A stretch of 35,512 bases of DNA from Romeriopsis navalis LEGE 11480 (GTDB lineage Bacteria; Cyanobacteriota; Cyanobacteriia; Leptolyngbyales; Leptolyngbyaceae), in contig NZ_JADEXQ010000065.1 in assembly GCF_015207035.1 (NCBI RefSeq), positions 1 through 35,512 on the forward strand. Direction: 5' to 3'. The translations under genes were made by a program, and so were the position numbers. Below the pieces are notes generated by a model, which had not been told where the DNA came from, did not search any database, and saw only the letters and a list, made by a program, of their open reading frames with translations. Of this stretch, positions 25,337-34,104 are shown piece by piece. Position 1 is the first letter of the stretch. The number at the start of each line of letters is the position of its first letter.

Positions 25337-25933
25337 ATGGTGGCAGGTCAAACGTCGAATCCGAAAAAGGGGCCCACATTTCCCAATATGAATCCGCTGA
25401 AAAAGGCGTCGTTGATGCCAGCGCCGGAGGAACATAATGTGGACGCGATCGAGTTTATGTTTAACCCGACGGAGCTGAAGTTTAGTCGCAGTATCAATAT
25501 TGAGCAGGCGGAAGGTTCGACGACGAATAAGGGAAAAAATAAGACCAGCTTTAAGCATCCGAATCCCTATCAGTTATCGATCGGCAATATTGTGCTGGAT
25601 GTTTATGAGCGGTCTGGGTCGGAGCAAGATGTGCTGAAGTATCTGAAGCCGTTTACTGAGGCGGTGAAATATACCGAGCACGGGAAGAAGTCCGGTGGGA
25701 AGCGTCCTCCGATTTATATTTTCACCTGGGGTGAGCGGAAGTACATGCGCTGCTTTGTGAAGAGTTTGAATTTCCGGTTGACGATGTTTTTGCCGGATGG
25801 GACGCCGGTGCGGGCAATTGTGGATCTTTCGCTGGAGGAGGTAGATGACCCCAGGCCCCAGGCGAAGCAGGGAACGCCAAAGGTGGGTAAACAGCAGCGC
25901 AGTGATAGTAAGTCGTTGTTTTTGTCGGGTTAG
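25337..25933 (+). CDS. CIS tube/LysM-position protein (Afp7/Pvc7-like)
   Basis: The 198-residue protein carries the family signature IEFMFNPTELKFSRS, then FKHPNPYQLSIGNIVLDVYE, KYLKPFTEAVK, and a closing strand region RCFVKSLNFRLTMFLPDGTP with VRAIVDLSLEEV. In Afp-type particles this protein sits between tube and spike and locks the hub. The C-terminal LysM present in longer relatives is missing; a short basic tail follows instead. GGAGG stands about 9 bases before the ATG. It is followed by the spike gene after about 150 bases. Confidence 0.88.
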   Translation: MVAGQTSNPKKGPTFPNMNPLKKASLMPAPEEHNVDAIEFMFNPTELKFSRSINIEQAEGSTTNKGKNKTSFKHPNPYQLSIGNIVLDVYERSGSEQDVLKYLKPFTEAVKYTEHGKKSGGKRPPIYIFTWGERKYMRCFVKSLNFRLTMFLPDGTPVRAIVDLSLEEVDDPRPQAKQGTPKVGKQQRSDSKSLFLSG

Positions 25934-25954
25934 GTTGCTGATGAAGTTGCGTTG

Positions 25955-26013
25955 CCCCCAGTCCCCAATTCTGGGGGAGTCGGATGGAATTTTTCAATTG
26001 GAATTTTTCATTG
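25955..26013 (+). repeat. 7-bp hairpin and 14-bp tandem duplication between hub and spike genes
   Basis: CCCCCAG (25955-25961) pairs perfectly with CTGGGGG (25971-25977) across a 9-base loop. Two near-identical 14-mers (GGAATTTTTCA plus ATT or TTG) follow at 25986-25999 and 26000-26013. The hairpin followed at some distance by T runs could act as a weak attenuator inside the operon; it is not a clean terminator. Confidence 0.35.
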
Positions 26014-26082
26014 TTGTATGCCAATTCTGCCCCCTAATCCGAATCACCTTGGCGATTACCCCTTCTAAATCCGAGTTTTATC

Positions 26083-27828
26083 ATGCCAGACACTGTTTCT
26101 CGCCAAGCCACTTTTACTTATATCTCGAAGCCAACACTCAAGGTGGATGGACAGGCGGTGGATGAGGCGGTGATGGAGGATGTTTTGCAGATTACGGTGG
26201 ATGAGAGTCTGCATTTGCCAGGGATGTTTACGATCGTTATTTCGAATAGTCAGTCGCCGGGACGAGTGAACCAGGAGATGTGGGCGCATTGTGATTTGTT
26301 TCAGATGGGGAAGCGGGTGGAGATTGGGTTTATTAGCAGTGCGACGGAGTCCCATGAGTTTCAGGAGCAGCATGAGGGGAGTGTGATTCAGGGGGAGATT
26401 ACGGGTGTGGAGACGCAGTTTACGGCGGGGGCTCAGGCTCCCATTATTGTGCGGGGCTATGATGTGTCCCATCGGTTGCATCGGGGGCGGCATAACCGAT
26501 CGTTTCAGCACATGACGGATGCCGATATTGTGACGAAGATTGCCCAGGAGAATCGGATTGCGCGAGGGACGATCGAGGCGACTGGAGCACCCCATGAATA
26601 TGTATTCCAGGAAAATCAGACCAATATGGAATTTCTGCGGGCGCGGGCGGCGCGCAATGGGTTTGAGCTATTTGTGCGGGATGGGAAGCTATTTTTTCGT
26701 AAGCCGAAGCCGGATGAGGTGCTGGAGCTGACGTGGTTGAAGGAGCTGATGAGTTTTCAGGTGCGGGTGACGAGTGGGGAGCAGGTGGAGCAGGTGGAGG
26801 TGCGGGGCTGGGACTATAAGCAGAAGCGATCGATTGTCAGTCAGTGTGGGCAGCCACGGATTTTGACCGAGACGGAGTATGGGGCGGGTAAGCAGCAGAG
26901 TTCGGCGTTTCAGGGGCAGCCACGATCACCCAAGATGGTGGTGGTGGACCAGCCGATGGCGACGCCGAAGGAGGCCGATCGGATGGCACAGGCGTTGTTT
27001 GATGAGCTGAGTGATGAGTATGTGCAGGCGGATGGTCGGACGCAGGGGGACCCCCGGTTACGGCCCGGACGGGTGGTGCGGCTACAGGATATGCATAAGT
27101 ACAGTGGGGACTATTACCTGACTGAGACGCGGCATGTGTTTAGTGAGGGGATTTATACGACGCATTTTGCGGTGCGGGGTTTGCGCGGTGGGAATATTTT
27201 GTCGTTGTTATCGCCGCCGCAGCGATTGCAGCCGGGACAGACGTTGTTGATTGGGAAGGTGACGAATAACCAGGACCCGGAGGGGTTGGGGCGGGTGCGG
27301 GTGCAGTTGCCGACGCTGACGGAGGAGCATGAGAGTGCTTGGGCGCGGGTGGTGGCGATCGGAGCGGGTAAGGCGCGGGGGTTTGATTGTTTGCCGGAGA
27401 TTGATGATGAAGTGCTGGTGGGGTTTGAGCATGGGGATATTCATCGACCGTTTGTGATGGGGGGCTTATGGAATGGCAAGGATGAGACGCCGGTGCCGGT
27501 GGGTGAGTCGGTGACTGATCAGCGGGTGCGGGTCAGGACATTTCGGACGCGGACGGGGCATGTGTTGCAGTTTGTGGAGGAGGAGCGGGGGAGCAGTAAG
27601 GCGGGGATTGATTTGGTGTCGAGGGCGGGTCATCGCATCCAGATTAACGATACGGATGAAAAGGTGGAGGTGCGGACGGCGGGGGGGCATGTGCTGTGTC
27701 TGGACGATCGTGCCCGCAAGATTGAGCTGTCTTCGGTGGGGAGTGTGGCGGTGAAGGCGGCGACGACGCTGGATCTGGAGGCGGGGGGCGTGGTGACGGT
27801 GAAGGGGGCGATGATCAAGCTGAATTAG
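26083..27828 (+). CDS. CIS spike protein, VgrG/gp5-gp27-like (Afp8-like)
   Basis: The 581-residue protein joins a gp27/Phage-GPD hub (about residues 10-370; DVSHRLHRGRHNRSFQHMTD, RARAARNGFELFVRDGKLFF) to a gp5-type OB domain at about 385-475 (LLIGKVTNNQDPEGLGRVRVQLP, FEHGDIHRPFVMGGLWNG). A C-terminal beta-prism needle follows (IQINDTDEKVEVRTAGGHVL, ...VTVKGAMIKLN). It trimerises to form the membrane-piercing spike on the tube tip, with the PAAR protein encoded 48 bases downstream as its sharpened end. No extra C-terminal effector domain is fused here. The gene is strongly GC-rich at third positions compared with the sheath insertion. Confidence 0.93.
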   Translation: MPDTVSRQATFTYISKPTLKVDGQAVDEAVMEDVLQITVDESLHLPGMFTIVISNSQSPGRVNQEMWAHCDLFQMGKRVEIGFISSATESHEFQEQHEGSVIQGEITGVETQFTAGAQAPIIVRGYDVSHRLHRGRHNRSFQHMTDADIVTKIAQENRIARGTIEATGAPHEYVFQENQTNMEFLRARAARNGFELFVRDGKLFFRKPKPDEVLELTWLKELMSFQVRVTSGEQVEQVEVRGWDYKQKRSIVSQCGQPRILTETEYGAGKQQSSAFQGQPRSPKMVVVDQPMATPKEADRMAQALFDELSDEYVQADGRTQGDPRLRPGRVVRLQDMHKYSGDYYLTETRHVFSEGIYTTHFAVRGLRGGNILSLLSPPQRLQPGQTLLIGKVTNNQDPEGLGRVRVQLPTLTEEHESAWARVVAIGAGKARGFDCLPEIDDEVLVGFEHGDIHRPFVMGGLWNGKDETPVPVGESVTDQRVRVRTFRTRTGHVLQFVEEERGSSKAGIDLVSRAGHRIQINDTDEKVEVRTAGGHVLCLDDRARKIELSSVGSVAVKAATTLDLEAGGVVTVKGAMIKLN

Positions 27829-27876
27829 ATTTTGGGATTTTTGGTTGTGATGAATTTATTTTTGGAGGCATGAGGT

Positions 27877-28374
27877 ATGAGTCGAGCAGCGGCACGGATT
27901 ACGGACCCGGTGGCCCATGCGTTGCCGCCGGGGTTGACGGGGGGACCGGGTAGTCCAAATGTGGTGATTGGTGGGCTACCGGCTTGGCGGGGGATGCCGT
28001 TGGCGGGTGCGGCGGGGTTGTTGGCGGCGAAGAAGTTGTCGGATACGGCGATCACTGCGGCTGAGGCGGCGGTGGTGGCGAGTGCGGGGACGCCGGGATT
28101 GCCAGCGGCAAAGGCGGCTGAGGAAACGGTGAAGACGGCGCAGGCGATCAGTATGGGGAATGCGGTGATGGCGGCGGCTGGGGGGGCGGATATTCATAAC
28201 TGTGCGGTGCCGCTGCCGATCCCACCCCATGGTCCTGGGGTGGTGGTGGATGGGAGTGCGACGGTGTTGATTAATGGCTTACCGGCTGGTCGGCAAGGGG
28301 ATACGATCGTGGAGGCGTTGGGGCCGCCAAACAAGATTGTGATGGGTTGTCCGACGGTGTTGGTGGGGGGCTGA
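27877..28374 (+). CDS. PAAR-type spike tip protein
   Basis: The 165-residue protein opens AAARITDPVAHALPPGLTG and ends with HGPGVVVDGSATVLINGLPA, GRQGDTI and VMGCPTVLVGG, typical of PAAR-like cone proteins that cap VgrG-type spikes. Candidate metal ligands are His in VAHALP, His/Cys in DIHNCAVP, and Cys in MGCP. A central Ala-rich segment of about 60 residues (LAAKKLSDTAITAAEAAVVA) is inserted between the two halves. GGAGG lies about 8 bases before the ATG. No effector is fused to it. Confidence 0.9.
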   Translation: MSRAAARITDPVAHALPPGLTGGPGSPNVVIGGLPAWRGMPLAGAAGLLAAKKLSDTAITAAEAAVVASAGTPGLPAAKAAEETVKTAQAISMGNAVMAAAGGADIHNCAVPLPIPPHGPGVVVDGSATVLINGLPAGRQGDTIVEALGPPNKIVMGCPTVLVGG

Positions 28375-28515
28375 TTGTGGGGGGGTTTGGGTAAGACTTG
28401 ACTTTAGTCGGTAGTGGTTTTGGGTGGGGATTGAGAGAATACTTGGAAGCTATGGGTACGATCGTTTCGCGGTGCCTGTGGCTCAAGACTGAGAACTCAC
28501 GTTTGGCATAGTGCT

Positions 28516-31500
28516 ATGGGTGGTCGATCGCATTCTTATCAACGTCGTCCTGCGGGAGATGCGGGGCGGGTGACGGCGCGGATTCAGAAGCAGGAAACCC
28601 GCCGAGCCGTGGGGCGGGGTGTTGTGCAGCGAAAGGCACAGACTGCGAGCCGATCGCGAACTAATGTGACGGAGCCACGGGTTCAAGCCAAACTGAAGGT
28701 GGGTGCGCCGAACGATCGCTATGAACAGGCGGCGGATCAGGCGGCGGATCGGGTGATGTCGATGCCGGACCCAGCGTTGGTACAGCGGGAGCCGGAGGGA
28801 GAGGATGAAGGTGCGAAGGTTGCGCCGAAGTTGCTGCAGCGTGAGGCGGATGAGGAGCAGCAGGAGATTGAGGCGGCACCGGATATTTCGGGCAAGCTGA
28901 TTCAGCGGGAGCCGGATGAGGCGGATGAGAGTGCGCCGGAGGTCTCGGGCAAGTTTATCCAGCGGGTGGCAGATGAGCCATCTCCGGATGATGATGCGCC
29001 AACGGTCTCGGCTAAGTTAATTCAGCGAGAGGTGGATGGTGCTGAGGCGGATGATGATACGGCTGTCCAGCGGCAGGCGGCGGGTCAGGCACCGGCGGTG
29101 TCGGCGGGTTTGGAGGCGCGGCTGCAGAGTAGTAAGTCGGGTGGCAGTGGGTTGCCGGATAGTGTCCAGCGGTTTATGGAGCCGCGGTTTGGGGCGGATT
29201 TTGGTGGGGTGCGGGTGCACACGGATAGTAATGCGGTGCAGATGAGTCGGGAGCTAGGGGCGAAGGCGTTTACCCACGGAAATCATATTTACTATGGTGC
29301 GGGGTATGCTCCGGCGAATGATCATTTGACGGCTCATGAGATTGAGCATACGGTGCAGCAGGCGGGCAAGAAGATTCGTCGTAAGCCGCATAAGTTCCAG
29401 CGACCGAAAATTCAAATGAAGGTGGCGTCGGCTGATCAGGCAACGAAGACGAAAGAATCACCAAAGTTTTTAGATGTACAGCCTCAAAAGGCTACTTCTG
29501 CGAAACAGATATCGGGTCAAGAAAAAAATCAGCCGATTTCGCCAAAAGAATCATCAGATAAAACACTGACGGGAGCAGAGTCTAAGGCAAATGCGGAGGC
29601 AAAAGTAGAAATGCCCTCTGCAGCTGGAAGTATTAGAAAATCTGCTCCAGCAAAGACGGCTAAAACGAAGGTGAGTGGCCGCGCAAATGTGGCACCAGCA
29701 GTGACAGCGGGTGTAGGTAGTGGTAAGACTGGTGTGACGAATAGTACGGCACCTGCCAAGGTGGGTAATGTGCCACAGTCGGTGCAGACTGATCCAGATT
29801 TCCAGTCGGCGGTGAGCCAAACGAAGGCGGCTGGAGCGGCTGGGAAACAACATGCCCCTGCGGGGACGAAGGCCCAAGAGGCCCAAGAGGCAGCGGTGAG
29901 CCCTCCAGCTGAGCAGACTGGAAAAGCCCAGGCGAATCAAGTGGGGGAGATGCAGCAGGCGGAGACGCCGGGCTTTAATAAGGCTGCTTTTAAGCAGCAG
30001 TTGATGGAGAAGATTAAGGCAAGTGCACCCAAGACGCTGAGTGATGCGGACAAGTTTAAGGAGAATAATAAGCTCGGCGCTGTGAAGAGCGAGATGACGG
30101 GCAAGGTCAAAGATGAAAAGTCAGCCTCGCAGCAGCCTTTAGAAGAGAAGACGAAAAAGGCTCCCGATACCAGTGGTATTCCAGCTAAGCCTGTAACGCC
30201 ATTGGCTGGGGCTGAGAAGGTTAAGCCTGTGGCATCGGTGGGGGCTGAAAAGGCTGTGCCGAAGGCGAGAAGTCAAGCCGAAGTGGAGGCTCCGCTTCAG
30301 CAGGAGGCTCAGAAGGCTGACCAGCAGATGGCGAGTGCTGATGTCACTGAGGAGCAGTTGGCGAAGTCGAATGAGCCGGAGTTTAAGTCGGCGCTGACGG
30401 CGAAGCAGGCAGCGAAAGATAATGCAGCAGGGGCTCCTGCAGGTTTCCGGGCTGAGGAGAAGGGTGAGCTAACCCAGGCCCAGACTGAAGCGGGGGCGAT
30501 GTCTCAGCAGAAGCTTCAGGGGATGCAGGGCGATCGGGCGCAGCTTATGGCCCAGGTTGCGGGGCAACAGACGGCGGCGAAGGGGCAGGATGAGCAGGCT
30601 CGTGCCAAGGTTGCGGCGGATATTCAGGGGATTTATGACGCCACTAAGGGCAAGGTTGAGACGATCCTCAGTGGGTTAGATAGCAAAGTCACTGCGAAGT
30701 TTGATGCTGGGTCAGCGAAGGCTCAGAAGACTTTTGAGGAGTATGTTGGCAAGCGCATGAAAGCCTACAAGGCAGAGCGCTATAGCGGTCTTCTTGGCAA
30801 GGGCAAATGGGTGAAAGATAAGCTCTTCGGCATGCCATCGGATGTGAATGCTTTCTACCAGGAAGGGCGCAATCTCTATATCCAGCAGATGGGTGGGGTG
30901 ATTGATCAGGTGGTCAATCTGATTGCGGGGGAATTGAGCCGAGCCAAGACGGAGGTAGCGAAGGGGCGGCAGAAGGTGCAGGCCTATTTGGCGAAGCAGC
31001 CTGAGGATTTGAAGGCAGTGGCGAAGGAGGCTGCGGGGAAGATTCAGGGTCAGTTTGACAGCTTGGAACAGTCTGTAGATGCCAAACAGGATGAGCTGAT
31101 TGATACGCTGGCGACGAAGTACAACGAGAAGCTGAAGTCGGTTGATGCGCGGATTACGAAGCTGAAGTCGGCGAATAAGGGCTTGGTGGATAAGGCGATC
31201 GGGGCGATTACGGGGGTAATTGCGACGATCAATAAGCTGAAGAATATGTTGCTGTCGGTGCTGAAGGGGGCGGCTTCAGCGATTACGGGGATTATCAAGG
31301 ATCCGATTGGTTTCTTAGGCAACTTAATTGGGGGAATTAAGAAGGGCTTTGATAGCTTTGTCGGCAATATCATGACCCACCTGCAGGGGGGATTGATTGG
31401 CTGGTTGACGGGTGCTTTGGGCGGTATTGGAATTCAGTTGCCGAAGGATATTTTCAGCTTGCCGGGGATTTTTGACCTGGCGATGCAGGTGCTGGGCATG

Positions 31501-33306
31501 AGCTGGGACTATGTGCGCACCAAGGCTGTGAAGCTGATGGGTGAGCCTGTGGTGAAGGCTGCGGAGAAGACGTTTGAGGTGTTTACGCTGCTCCAGGAGA
31601 AGGGGCCGCTGGGGCTTTGGGGCTATGTGAAGGAGCAGTTCTCTGACCTGAAGGAGCAGGTGCTGGGTGAGATCAAGAATATGGTGATCACTCAGGTGAT
31701 TCAGGCGGGGGTGAAGTGGATTTTAGGTCTGCTGAATCCGGCCTCGGCCTTTGTGAAGGCTTGCATGCTGATTTATGACGTGGTGATGTTTTTTGTGAAT
31801 CAGGGCAGTCAGGTGTTGGGCCTGATGAAGGCGGTGGTAGATGGAGTGAAGGCTATTGCGAGTGGTTCGACCGATGCGGTGGCGAAGGCGATCGAGGGGG
31901 CGTTGGTGAAGTCGTTGCCGGTGGTGATTGGCTTTATGGCTTCGCTGTTGGGGATTGGTGGATTGACTGGGAAAGTTCAGAAGATTATCAAGAAGGTAAG
32001 AGGGCGGATTGATAAGGCGATCGATAAGATTTTATTGAAGATAAAGAAACAGGCTAAAAAAATCACAGGATCTCTTAAAAAGAAAGGGGAAAAAATTATT
32101 GGAAAATTATTTAAATGGAGTGGTTTCAAGAAGAAATTTAGAACGAAGGACGGAGAACAGCATAAATTGTTTTTTAAGGGCGAAGGAAAACAAGCAAAAT
32201 TGACTGTTGCTAGTAAGGAGCAAGAGGTAAAAACCTTCCTAGATCAAAAAGCAGAAATAGGCGATGATCAAAATAAGAAAGCAGCTTTGGTACGAGCAAA
32301 GCAAAGCGTAACAGAGGTTTATTCAAAAAAAGGCCAGCTTTCAAGCCTTGAGGAACGCTATGCTGCTGCTGTGGCACCTGGACCAAAGGTGCCAGCAATA
32401 CAATTATCGAAGCTTAAGGGTGAGATTAAGGCTCTTATAGCCAGCATTTCCGCACACTTTGAAAACTTAAAAAATGACTTGGTTGTTATCGGTATTGTTG
32501 ATCAAAGTCCCGATACTTTACAGTCTCAAGTCACTTCTAATTCTGCAACACACCCTACAAAAGCTATAGCTGAACCTTTGACAGCGCTAGCAGGCAATAC
32601 TAGAGGTAGCAATTCAACTAGCAGGGTCAAACTGCCTGCTTGGCATTACTTAGATCAAATAGACCATTTGAATCGAGGTAATGATGGCTCGATTTACAAC
32701 GAATTCAAACGTATGCATCTCATTCACGAGAAAATGCATGGCCCTGCAAACAAGTCTAATCTTGTTGCAGGTGATGCAAAAGCAAACAAAGACCATTACG
32801 AAAATGTAGAAGCTAAGATTCTCACAAAATTGTATCAACCCGGTACAATCATGTGGTACGAGGTAGAAGTTGAATATCATCCTTCACCACATCAGAATTT
32901 TGGCCATTTGTTCAAATGTAAATGGGGGAAAATGAAATGGGACTCTGGGAAAGCCGTTCGTGATGGTCAATTAGGTACATATCCAGTAATATCTCGAGCT
33001 CCAGAGACTCTGAAGACTTCAGCCTCAGGGTTAAGCACCAAAATACACGGCAAGGGCCGGAAAAAACTTATGAGCATTCTTCTCTTTTCTAAAGATAGAG
33101 CGAAAAGAATTGCAGCAGCTTGCACTAAGTATGAGAATTTGGATGTATATGCTGCTATGGACCAATATTATTCTGATCCAAACAACTTATATGCCATCAA
33201 CCGCAAAAAAGTTCCTTATAGCATGTACTTAGATGGCGACAAAAACTATATTCAACAGAAAATAGATCAAAAACCCAACGGCTACACTATCGATTTGACA
33301 ACGTAA
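28516..33306 (+). CDS. DUF4157 CIS effector with probable nuclease tip
   Basis: The 1596-residue protein has five zones. Residues 1-205 are disordered and Arg-rich at first, then hold repeated LIQRE-type units. DUF4157 spans about 211-290 with FGGVRVHTDSNAVQMSRELG and a zinc-peptidase-like HEIEH at 274-278. About 290-700 is Ala/Lys/Gln-rich linker and coiled coil. About 895-1158 is helical and hydrophobic (GAITGVIATINKLKN, KDPIGFLGNLIGG, LLNPASAFVKACM). The last ~230 residues are a different, AT-rich module with MHLIHEKMHGPANKSNLVAG at about 1400-1419, reminiscent of the His/Asn core of DNA/RNA-nonspecific or HNH-like nuclease toxins. DUF4157 marks cargo of extracellular CIS particles and may serve loading or self-cleavage. 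The nuclease call is moderate; the rest is firm. Confidence 0.88.
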   Translation: MGGRSHSYQRRPAGDAGRVTARIQKQETRRAVGRGVVQRKAQTASRSRTNVTEPRVQAKLKVGAPNDRYEQAADQAADRVMSMPDPALVQREPEGEDEGAKVAPKLLQREADEEQQEIEAAPDISGKLIQREPDEADESAPEVSGKFIQRVADEPSPDDDAPTVSAKLIQREVDGAEADDDTAVQRQAAGQAPAVSAGLEARLQSSKSGGSGLPDSVQRFMEPRFGADFGGVRVHTDSNAVQMSRELGAKAFTHGNHIYYGAGYAPANDHLTAHEIEHTVQQAGKKIRRKPHKFQRPKIQMKVASADQATKTKESPKFLDVQPQKATSAKQISGQEKNQPISPKESSDKTLTGAESKANAEAKVEMPSAAGSIRKSAPAKTAKTKVSGRANVAPAVTAGVGSGKTGVTNSTAPAKVGNVPQSVQTDPDFQSAVSQTKAAGAAGKQHAPAGTKAQEAQEAAVSPPAEQTGKAQANQVGEMQQAETPGFNKAAFKQQLMEKIKASAPKTLSDADKFKENNKLGAVKSEMTGKVKDEKSASQQPLEEKTKKAPDTSGIPAKPVTPLAGAEKVKPVASVGAEKAVPKARSQAEVEAPLQQEAQKADQQMASADVTEEQLAKSNEPEFKSALTAKQAAKDNAAGAPAGFRAEEKGELTQAQTEAGAMSQQKLQGMQGDRAQLMAQVAGQQTAAKGQDEQARAKVAADIQGIYDATKGKVETILSGLDSKVTAKFDAGSAKAQKTFEEYVGKRMKAYKAERYSGLLGKGKWVKDKLFGMPSDVNAFYQEGRNLYIQQMGGVIDQVVNLIAGELSRAKTEVAKGRQKVQAYLAKQPEDLKAVAKEAAGKIQGQFDSLEQSVDAKQDELIDTLATKYNEKLKSVDARITKLKSANKGLVDKAIGAITGVIATINKLKNMLLSVLKGAASAITGIIKDPIGFLGNLIGGIKKGFDSFVGNIMTHLQGGLIGWLTGALGGIGIQLPKDIFSLPGIFDLAMQVLGMSWDYVRTKAVKLMGEPVVKAAEKTFEVFTLLQEKGPLGLWGYVKEQFSDLKEQVLGEIKNMVITQVIQAGVKWILGLLNPASAFVKACMLIYDVVMFFVNQGSQVLGLMKAVVDGVKAIASGSTDAVAKAIEGALVKSLPVVIGFMASLLGIGGLTGKVQKIIKKVRGRIDKAIDKILLKIKKQAKKITGSLKKKGEKIIGKLFKWSGFKKKFRTKDGEQHKLFFKGEGKQAKLTVASKEQEVKTFLDQKAEIGDDQNKKAALVRAKQSVTEVYSKKGQLSSLEERYAAAVAPGPKVPAIQLSKLKGEIKALIASISAHFENLKNDLVVIGIVDQSPDTLQSQVTSNSATHPTKAIAEPLTALAGNTRGSNSTSRVKLPAWHYLDQIDHLNRGNDGSIYNEFKRMHLIHEKMHGPANKSNLVAGDAKANKDHYENVEAKILTKLYQPGTIMWYEVEVEYHPSPHQNFGHLFKCKWGKMKWDSGKAVRDGQLGTYPVISRAPETLKTSASGLSTKIHGKGRKKLMSILLFSKDRAKRIAAACTKYENLDVYAAMDQYYSDPNNLYAINRKKVPYSMYLDGDKNYIQQKIDQKPNGYTIDLTT

Positions 33307-33331
33307 TTAAGAAGAGGTTTTAGGTGGTAGC

Positions 33332-33952
33332 ATGAAATATTTTTCGACTTTACAAAGAATACAATCTGAATTAGAAGAAATCGTTTTTTTAGAAGTAAAA
33401 AAAAACCACTTAAAAGCTGGCCCTGGCTCTAAGGAAATACGAAATTTCTTAGCCAATTTAGATATTGAAGCACCAGATGAAGTTATTGAATTTTATGGCG
33501 AGGTTCATAGCTTTTCAATTGAATGGAGAGCTATGAAAAATAGCATGGCAAAATATCTAAAAAATGAAGAACTAATAGCTGGAAGAATCAATATATTGGG
33601 ACTTGAACAGTCCCTGTTTGGCATAAATAAGGTAAAGGGCTGGAAAGATGTCATATGGTATGAGGACATGGAGTCAGACGATTTAGAACTTTGTCAATCT
33701 ATTCATCCATTTGATTTCTATTTCCCAGACCAAGGTGAAATGGCTTGCTTTCAGATTTTGAAAAATGAGATTAATGAAAAGATATTTCTGTATGGTGATG
33801 AGAGCAGCTTGTGTTCAATGAATATGGGAATCAGAGAGTACCTTGATTTACTTCTCCAGACAAAGGGAATGCTCTTCTGGCAGCAATCTCTTATCTTTGG
33901 TGGGGAAAAGAAAAAGCAGTTGGAATATTATATGCCACTTTTGAACAGATGA
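33332..33952 (+). CDS. Candidate immunity protein, SUKH/Smi1-like
   Basis: The 206-residue protein lies 25 bases after the effector stop and starts behind AGGTGG. Features resembling SUKH immunity proteins are ...APDEVIEFYGEVHSFSIEW, an ILGLEQSLFG turn, HPFDFYFPDQGEMACFQILK, and a C-terminal helical block IREYLDLLLQTKGMLFWQQS. No catalytic motif or membrane segment is seen. Its AT-rich composition matches the effector's last part and not the GC-rich CIS genes, as expected for a toxin/immunity cassette moved as one piece. It would protect the producer, or neighbouring kin, from the nuclease tip. Confidence 0.55.
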   Translation: MKYFSTLQRIQSELEEIVFLEVKKNHLKAGPGSKEIRNFLANLDIEAPDEVIEFYGEVHSFSIEWRAMKNSMAKYLKNEELIAGRINILGLEQSLFGINKVKGWKDVIWYEDMESDDLELCQSIHPFDFYFPDQGEMACFQILKNEINEKIFLYGDESSLCSMNMGIREYLDLLLQTKGMLFWQQSLIFGGEKKKQLEYYMPLLNR

Positions 33953-34072
33953 TTTCTATTTCGCCTACTGCTTCAAAGATATACATTCTAGTGTCTTGGT
34001 AGTTCTTATTTAAGACAATAAAAAATCTACGTTTGATTTGAATGGCTCCTAAATTTATAATTAGTCTTATTT

Positions 34073-34089
34073 AGTTTACCTTGTAAACT
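34073..34089 (+). promoter_or_regulatory. 7-bp hairpin just upstream of the YbjN-like gene
   Basis: AGTTTAC (34073-34079) pairs perfectly with GTAAACT (34083-34089) across a 3-base loop, ending 15 bases before the ATG at 34105. It could be an operator palindrome or a 5'-UTR stem affecting translation. No T run follows, so it is not a terminator. Confidence 0.35.
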
Positions 34090-34104
34090 GTATGTAGCAT
34101 CAAA

